From: Ruminococcus sp.
Lineage (GTDB): Bacteria > Bacillota > Clostridia > Oscillospirales > Ruminococcaceae
DNA length: 64,000 bases
Direction: 5' to 3'
Assembly (NCBI GenBank): GCA_021205185.1
Contig: JAJPYB010000008.1
Location: 62,001 to 126,000, forward strand
Part shown: positions 58,522 through 64,000 of the stretch, piece after piece
How the letters are laid out: the number at the start of each line of letters is the position of its first letter
Numbering within the stretch: position 1 is the first letter of the stretch
Notes under the pieces: generated by a model
Told to the model about the DNA's origin: nothing
Database searches by the model: none
Seen by the model: only the letters and a program-made list of their open reading frames with translations
Made by a program: the position numbers and the translations under genes

Positions 58522-60480
58522 TTATACTTGTCTTAAAACAATAGCACACAGCGGCGGTACAGTCACCTCGCCGCTTAAAATCTCCTCCTGCTCACGGCCT
58601 TTCTCATCAAAGATAATCCTGTAAGAAACGCCAATGTGAGTGGTTCGCTTTTCCGCATACGGATTTACAACAAGATAGAGCGTTTCACCCTCACCCTCAA
58701 GCCGCTCGATAATGATATTTAAGTCGCCCGAATCTGGGAAGGAAATTCTCTGGTCTATCTCTTGCTTGTTTGAAAGCCGAAAAAGCGGGTGCGCCTTTCG
58801 GAAGCGTATCAGCGCGCGGTAGTAGTTAAATACCGCCTTGTTCTCGTCCTTTTGCTGCCACTTGATGCTGTTTGTGAAGTCGGGCGAGTTGTAGCTGTCC
58901 CACTCGTACCGCTCGGACGGCTTAGCGTCTGCTGGCACGTTCGGTCTCGGCTTGCTTCGTAAAAAGTCCTGTCCCAGCTGTAAAAAAGGAATGCCCTGCG
59001 AGAACATCACCAAAGCTGCTGAAAGCTTATCCATAGTTACACGCTCAGCATTTGAAAACTCAGTGCCGCAAATGGTGAGCTTATCCCAGAGTGTGAGGTT
59101 GTCGTGCGCTTCGACGTAGTTTATAGCCTGCGTCGGCTCGAACGCCCAGCAGGCCTCCGTATAGCCGTCGATGTCGTGGTGCGGAACGCTTCCGACAAGA
59201 CCGCGCTTGACGATAGTCGTTTCGTAGAAATTTCCGCTGACGTAGCCCTTGTTAGAGGTGTCGAAGGTACTGCCCTTGACAGCGTCACGCAGATTGTCGT
59301 TAAATAGTCCGACTCTCCCGAAGCTGTAGCTGTTGAATTTGTAGCTGAGCTTTGTAGCGTTGAGGGCGCTTTCGCCGCCCGTCCAGCCTTCGCCGTACAT
59401 TAAAATTGAAGGGTCAAGCTCGTTCAGCTTGTCGCGTATCAGGTTTACAGTGTCGATGTCGATAAGACCCATCAGGTCGAAGCGAAATCCGTCAAGCTTG
59501 TACTCCTTTGCCCAGTAAAGTACCGAGTCGAGGATAAATTTCTGCATCATTTTGTGGTCGCTCGCCGTTTCGTTGCCACAGCCTGAGCCGTTTGTGAACC
59601 TGCCCATTTTTGTGCGGTGGTAGTAATACGGCTGAGCGAGGTGAAACGCAGACTTTTCGGTAAAGTAGGTGTGGTTGTAAACGACGTCCATAACAACGCC
59701 GATACCAGCCTCGTGGAGCGCCATAATAAGCTGTTTAAGCTCTCTTATGCGGCACTTCGGGTCGTAAGGGTTTGTCGAATAGGACCCCTCCGGGCAGTTA
59801 TAATTGAGCGGGTCGTACCCCCAGTTGTACTCACGCTTTTCCGGGTGAGCTTCGTCAACTGTGCAGAAGTCGAAAATCGGTAGAAGCTGAACGTGCGTAA
59901 CTCCCAGCGCTTTAAGGTGCGAAAGGCAGGTCGCCGAGCTGCCACAGGTGGTTTTCTTTTCTGTAAAGGCTAAAAACTTTCCCCTGTTTTGCTCGCTGAC
60001 GCCGCTTGAAGGGTCGATAGAAAAATCCCGCACGTGTGCTTCGTAAATTATAGCATCGGTGTGAGAATTAAGTTTCGGGCGTTTATGCTCCTCCCAGCCG
60101 TCAGGGTTGGTTGTACCAAGGTCAACAACAGCGCTTCGCTTGCCGTTGATTCCGCACGCCTTAGCGTAAACGTCGGTACCCTCAAACCGCTTCATATCGT
60201 ACTCATATGTGTAGGTATAAAAATAGCCGTCAAGGCTTCTTGCAAATTCAATATACCAAACGCCGTTTTCGATCCTCCGCATTGGCAGAGATTCAACAAG
60301 GTTTTGTCCCTCGCCGTCTGCGTAAATATTTATAAACACACAATAAGAACAAGGGCTCCATACCTTGAATCGGGTTATATCCCCGTCAATAATGGCGCCC
60401 AGGTCGTTGCCGTAATAGGTATTATGCTTGTCAAATTCCTCAAAATTTGAAATTACATCCACAAAAAACTCTCCTGTCAA
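58522..60480 (-). CDS. type I pullulanase (GH13 with CBM48-like N-terminus)
   Basis: YNWGYDPLNYNCPEGSYSTNPYDP, GFRFDLMGLID, VEAHDNLTLWDKL. Confidence 0.93.
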   Translation of the reverse strand: MTGEFFVDVISNFEEFDKHNTYYGNDLGAIIDGDITRFKVWSPCSYCVFINIYADGEGQNLVESLPMRRIENGVWYIEFARSLDGYFYTYTYEYDMKRFEGTDVYAKACGINGKRSAVVDLGTTNPDGWEEHKRPKLNSHTDAIIYEAHVRDFSIDPSSGVSEQNRGKFLAFTEKKTTCGSSATCLSHLKALGVTHVQLLPIFDFCTVDEAHPEKREYNWGYDPLNYNCPEGSYSTNPYDPKCRIRELKQLIMALHEAGIGVVMDVVYNHTYFTEKSAFHLAQPYYYHRTKMGRFTNGSGCGNETASDHKMMQKFILDSVLYWAKEYKLDGFRFDLMGLIDIDTVNLIRDKLNELDPSILMYGEGWTGGESALNATKLSYKFNSYSFGRVGLFNDNLRDAVKGSTFDTSNKGYVSGNFYETTIVKRGLVGSVPHHDIDGYTEACWAFEPTQAINYVEAHDNLTLWDKLTICGTEFSNAERVTMDKLSAALVMFSQGIPFLQLGQDFLRSKPRPNVPADAKPSERYEWDSYNSPDFTNSIKWQQKDENKAVFNYYRALIRFRKAHPLFRLSNKQEIDQRISFPDSGDLNIIIERLEGEGETLYLVVNPYAEKRTTHIGVSYRIIFDEKGREQEEILSGEVTVPPLCAIVLRQV

Positions 60481-61310
60481 AATGAAATCGCTTCGCCTTG
60501 TTTAATGATTGTTTCAAAGCCGAGCCTGGTGTTGTTTATAAGTTCCGACCGAACGTCGCAGCCGTTTATAAGCAAAACTATTGTCGAGCCGCCAAATTCA
60601 AAGCAGCCTTTTTCTTCGCCCTTTCTGACGCTCGCTCTATCGGGAGTATTATTTGAAATTTTACCAACTATCAGTGCTCCGACTTCAATTTGCGCCACAC
60701 AGATGTCCTTATTTCTTACAACACAGCACTCTCTGGAGTTCTCGCAAAAGACCTTGATATGATCAAGAGCCGCTGGATTTACCGTGTGCAAAAAGCCGCC
60801 AATCTTTTTGTTTTTCGACTTTATTCCTGAAATCGGGTAGCAGTAGCGGTGGTAGTTGTCGACGCAAAGGCGAATAATAACAGCCGTTCCTCCGTTAAAG
60901 CGGTTGGCGATTTTCTCGCTTCTTGTAAGCGAATACAAATCGTAGAAGGAGCCTTTGATCTTAAATACGCCTGTTGTTGAAATTTTATAGGCGGTCGCTT
61001 TTCCGTCGCAGGGCGAAATAATCTTAGCCGACTTATCAATTGGTCGGGCGCCAGCTTTAACCTTTCTTGTAAAAAAGTCGTTAAAGGAGGTGTAATCTTT
61101 CGCCTCGTAATCGCTCATATCAATCTTATTAGCCGAAATGAAGGGCTTTACAAGCAGTCCTGATAACGGGCAGCTTAAAAGCTTACCCGAAAAAGCAGAG
61201 AAAGCGGGACAGGTAAACGGCTTTATAAGTGAGCGCAGAAAAGCGTTACCGTAAACTGTTTTTAGAAATTTATCCTGCGCTGTTGTTTCACGGTTTATTT
61301 TAAGTGCCAT
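60477..61310 (-). CDS. psd: phosphatidylserine decarboxylase
   Basis: FNDFFTRKVKAGARPID; FGGSTIV (GST-type cleavage site). Confidence 0.94.
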   Translation of the reverse strand: MALKINRETTAQDKFLKTVYGNAFLRSLIKPFTCPAFSAFSGKLLSCPLSGLLVKPFISANKIDMSDYEAKDYTSFNDFFTRKVKAGARPIDKSAKIISPCDGKATAYKISTTGVFKIKGSFYDLYSLTRSEKIANRFNGGTAVIIRLCVDNYHRYCYPISGIKSKNKKIGGFLHTVNPAALDHIKVFCENSRECCVVRNKDICVAQIEVGALIVGKISNNTPDRASVRKGEEKGCFEFGGSTIVLLINGCDVRSELINNTRLGFETIIKQGEAISF

Positions 61311-61951
61311 TATCGTAATCTCCCCTGAAAGAAGCCTATAAGGATAAGTACGCCAATTAACAAAAGCAGCAAAACTCCGAAAATCTGCGGCTTTTTAACT
61401 CTGAACTTTATAAGGAACAGCGCGCTTATAACAATAAGGCAAATCTGAAAAACGAACGGGAAGGTTCTCCCTAAAAGTCCGCCGCCCGCTATGTAAATAA
61501 TCGGCAGAATTATAGCTACCGACGTAACGGGAAGTCCTCTGTAGTCGTGACGCTTTTCCTGCGTTTGTGACTGACGCTCCTGTTCGACAGTATTAAAGTA
61601 GCCCAAACGAATTACAGCCGCTAAAACTATTGCTATTGCTGAAGCAAGTCCTAAGCCGTAGTTCATACCAAACGAGTAGCCGAGTATTGCAGGAAAGACG
61701 CCGAAGCAAATAAGGTCGCAAAGCGAATCTATCTGAATGCCGAAAACCTTTTCCCGGTCGGTTCTGTTCTTTTTCATTCTTGCAATTTTGCCGTCAAACA
61801 AATCGCACAGTCCTGAAATCAAAAGACATAAAAACGCAATCGAATAGTTGCCGTGTCCTTTGTAAACCTCAATTACCTGTGTGATTCCGAAAATTGAAGA
61901 AGCAAGTCCCAAGTAGGTCAGTATGACCGTATAATTATAAAACCCAAGCAT
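61310..61951 (-). CDS. pssA: CDP-diacylglycerol--serine O-phosphatidyltransferase
   Basis: SGLCDLFDGKIARMKKNRTDREKVFGIQIDSLCD CDP-alcohol motif. Confidence 0.94.
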   Translation of the reverse strand: MLGFYNYTVILTYLGLASSIFGITQVIEVYKGHGNYSIAFLCLLISGLCDLFDGKIARMKKNRTDREKVFGIQIDSLCDLICFGVFPAILGYSFGMNYGLGLASAIAIVLAAVIRLGYFNTVEQERQSQTQEKRHDYRGLPVTSVAIILPIIYIAGGGLLGRTFPFVFQICLIVISALFLIKFRVKKPQIFGVLLLLLIGVLILIGFFQGRLR

Positions 61952-61993
61952 TGTTTTTCTCTCCCTATATTTTTCTCCCTGTTTTTCTGTTGC

Positions 61994-62974
61994 TTATCTG
62001 GTTAAAAAGCCGATCAGGGCGAGCGATATTACTCCCTGAACGATTGAAAAGCGAGTTACGACCTGAGTGTCGCTCCAGCCGTTATTCTTTCTCATATGGT
62101 CGTGAATCGGCGTTCTGATGTTTTTCATAAAGTTCTTCATTTTTAAAAACTTGATGCAGGAAATCTTGAGAAGGCTCAGGCCTCCGTCAATTATGAGCAT
62201 AAATGCGAAAATCAAGAACAGCAGCGGCGAACCGAGCTTCATAGCCGAAAGGGCAATAAGCACGCCCAGCGCACGAGAGCCGGCGTCGCCCATCAGTATA
62301 ACGCTGGGCGAGGTATTGTACCACAAATACGCTATCAGCATTAAAATTGCGGATAGTATAATAAGTCTGAAGTCGTCTGATTCCTCGCCGAGATTTATCA
62401 TATTTTGCATCAGAATAAAAACTGTTGCGAGGGAAATAATGCTTAAGCTTCCGCAAAGTCCGTCAACTCCGTCAGAGCAGTTCGTTACATTTATTGAGCC
62501 CCAGACCAAAGCGGCGCCTAAAACGATGTAAACGACAGTTGGTAGCGTAAAGCTGATACTGACAAGCGCAAGCTTTACAGTCGGCTGATTGTAAATACAG
62601 TAGGTGCTGGAAATTCCGACAGAAACTACAAGGTCGATTAGACCCTTCTTAACCCTTCCCCACGGGATTGCAGCGCTGTCGTCAAGATAGCCGCTGAGCA
62701 TTTCAAGATAAATAAAAGCAATGTAAATAATAAGCTCTACGGTAAGCGGAACAAAAAGCGCAACCGTTATAATAAATGAGGTGAACATTAAAAGTCCTGC
62801 TCCTCTGGGCTTGCCCTCTGAAAGCTTGCCGTTCAAGGCAAAGTCCCTTCCCTTATCTCTTGGAAGAATATTTTTAAACACTCTGATTGAAAGAAACGGT
62901 ATAAAAAATCCGCAAAGAATAAACAGTCCGTAGTAGATGCTTTCATAAGCGGACGGAATTAAGTTTTTAAGCAT
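61994..62974 (-). CDS. MraY-like phospho-sugar transferase (glycosyltransferase family 4)
   Basis: TNCSDGVDGLCG, MGDAGSRALG, TPIHDHMRKNNGWSDTQVV. Confidence 0.85.
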   Translation of the reverse strand: MLKNLIPSAYESIYYGLFILCGFFIPFLSIRVFKNILPRDKGRDFALNGKLSEGKPRGAGLLMFTSFIITVALFVPLTVELIIYIAFIYLEMLSGYLDDSAAIPWGRVKKGLIDLVVSVGISSTYCIYNQPTVKLALVSISFTLPTVVYIVLGAALVWGSINVTNCSDGVDGLCGSLSIISLATVFILMQNMINLGEESDDFRLIILSAILMLIAYLWYNTSPSVILMGDAGSRALGVLIALSAMKLGSPLLFLIFAFMLIIDGGLSLLKISCIKFLKMKNFMKNIRTPIHDHMRKNNGWSDTQVVTRFSIVQGVISLALIGFLTR

Positions 62975-63042
62975 TTTTTGATCCTCCTGAAGTATTACAT
63001 TTGCCTTAAATATTGTAGCATACTGATTGCATTATTGCAAGC

Positions 63043-63648
63043 CTATTCAGCGTATTTTCTGACTCTCAGAGGAATGCCGAGCGACTTTGTCAAAAGCTCG
63101 CATTTTTGAATTTCTTCCTCGCTTATAACGTCTACAACCGATAAAACGACGTTGTCAAAAAGCTCCTTCGCACGAGTAGCAAATTTAATCATACAATCGA
63201 ATGCCTGCTCGCCGAATTTCGGATTTGTAACACGGCAGTATTCCTTAGCGTTCGAGCCGTTTAGCGAAATGGAAACCGTATCGAAAAGTCCCATTAGCTC
63301 GTCAATTGTATTTTCTCTGCCGTAAATTAAGTCAGTCAAGCCGTTTGTGTTTATTCTGATTTTTGTGGAGGTGTTCTCTCTCAGATATTTTGCCGCCGCC
63401 TTTAGAATTTCAAGCTCGGCTGTAGGCTCGCCAAAGCCGCAGAAGATTATCTCGTCGAAGCTATTAAGATCTTCCTTTGCAAGACTTGCAATTGCCTCCT
63501 CCTCGCTCGGTTGGTGATCAAGCCATAAGCTGTCAGAGCCATAAGCGCCGTCGCCGTTTTTTCTGATACAAAAAATACAAGAGCATGGGCACTTGTTGGT
63601 AAGATTGATATAAAGCTTGTTTTCAAGCACATAGGTTATGTTCATCAT
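63043..63648 (-). CDS. radical SAM protein, TatD-associated type
   Basis: NKCPCSCIFCIRKNGDGAYGSDSLWL; IFCGFGEPTAELEIL. Confidence 0.88.
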   Translation of the reverse strand: MMNITYVLENKLYINLTNKCPCSCIFCIRKNGDGAYGSDSLWLDHQPSEEEAIASLAKEDLNSFDEIIFCGFGEPTAELEILKAAAKYLRENTSTKIRINTNGLTDLIYGRENTIDELMGLFDTVSISLNGSNAKEYCRVTNPKFGEQAFDCMIKFATRAKELFDNVVLSVVDVISEEEIQKCELLTKSLGIPLRVRKYAE

Positions 63649-63855
63649 AGTAAAATCACCCTTTTAAAATTTCTGGGACTTTGACCCATAAATATAGTAG
63701 CACGAAAACAAAAATAATTCAAGTACCTTAAAAATCTACAAACCTATCATATGGTTTTCACAATCAACGGTATAATTAACCTTAACGGAGGCTTAAAGGA
63801 CCAGTTCTTGAATTGCGCCTCTTTTTTAGACCTTAAATTATTTGGAGGTATATTT

Positions 63856-64000
63856 ATGATAGATGATGAGAGAAACAACAACTTTGAAAACGGCTATAAC
63901 AACGAGCCAAGCGACAACACAAATTCAGAGCAAAACGCAAGCGACAATCAACAAAGCTCAGCTTATGTAGTTGAGGGCGATACTTATTCTTATGGCGAGC
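63856..64000 (+). CDS. N-terminal fragment of an Asn-rich protein (truncated by window end)
   Basis: MIDDERNNNFENGYNNEPSDNTNSEQNASDNQQSSAYVVEGDTYSYGE after GGAGG RBS; product not determinable. Confidence 0.6.
   Translation, partial: MIDDERNNNFENGYNNEPSDNTNSEQNASDNQQSSAYVVEGDTYSYGE

Overview
A 64 kb bacterial chromosomal window. Gene content (FabK-type fatty acid synthesis, Rnf complex, SpoVG, cellobiose phosphorylase, L-fucose catabolism, PNTG-anchored surface protein) suggests an anaerobic gut Firmicute of Ruminococcus/Oscillospiraceae type; this taxonomic call is inference only. Conserved blocks include alr, glyS, tatD, pdxST, spoVG, acpP-accADC-fabZ-accB-fabFGKH with divergent fabD, bioY/birA, apbE-rnfCDGEAB, aspS/hisS, a fucose operon (fucI, kinase, fucU, fucA, and a distant fucO-like gene), a GH43, a GH94, a type I pullulanase, psd/pssA and an mraY-like gene. 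I saw no CRISPR array, prophage, transposase or rRNA. One tRNA-Thr(CGU) is present.

The most interesting layer is intergenic. The window carries a dense, modular family of short structured repeats: (A) tandem heptamer arrays (AATTCGT/AATGCGT)n, (B) small palindromes such as GCATTAGGCTTCGCCTAACGC, (C) a GGC...GCC hairpin with covarying arms, (D) a conserved TCTATTTTACAAAGYGVAAAAGGCGATTG tail, and (E) GC-rich hairpins. The modules occur in a fixed order, their stems show compensatory changes, and arrays often start at or next to the stop codon of a gene. One composite flanks a 116-aa four-helix-bundle protein (23S rRNA IVP/bAvd-like family, 54203..54553). A 62-nt hairpin (26790..26851 and 54099..54160) sits between arrays. 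A 79-nt double-hairpin element occurs twice around a MITE-like block next to fucI, beside a synonymously diverged remnant of the fucI 3' end. A second, unrelated heptamer-like family (CTAGCGA-type) lies upstream of the chromate transporter genes. I propose the heptamer array, structured modules and four-helix-bundle gene as a candidate undescribed repeat/mobile system. All calls are from reading the sequence; no searches were run.
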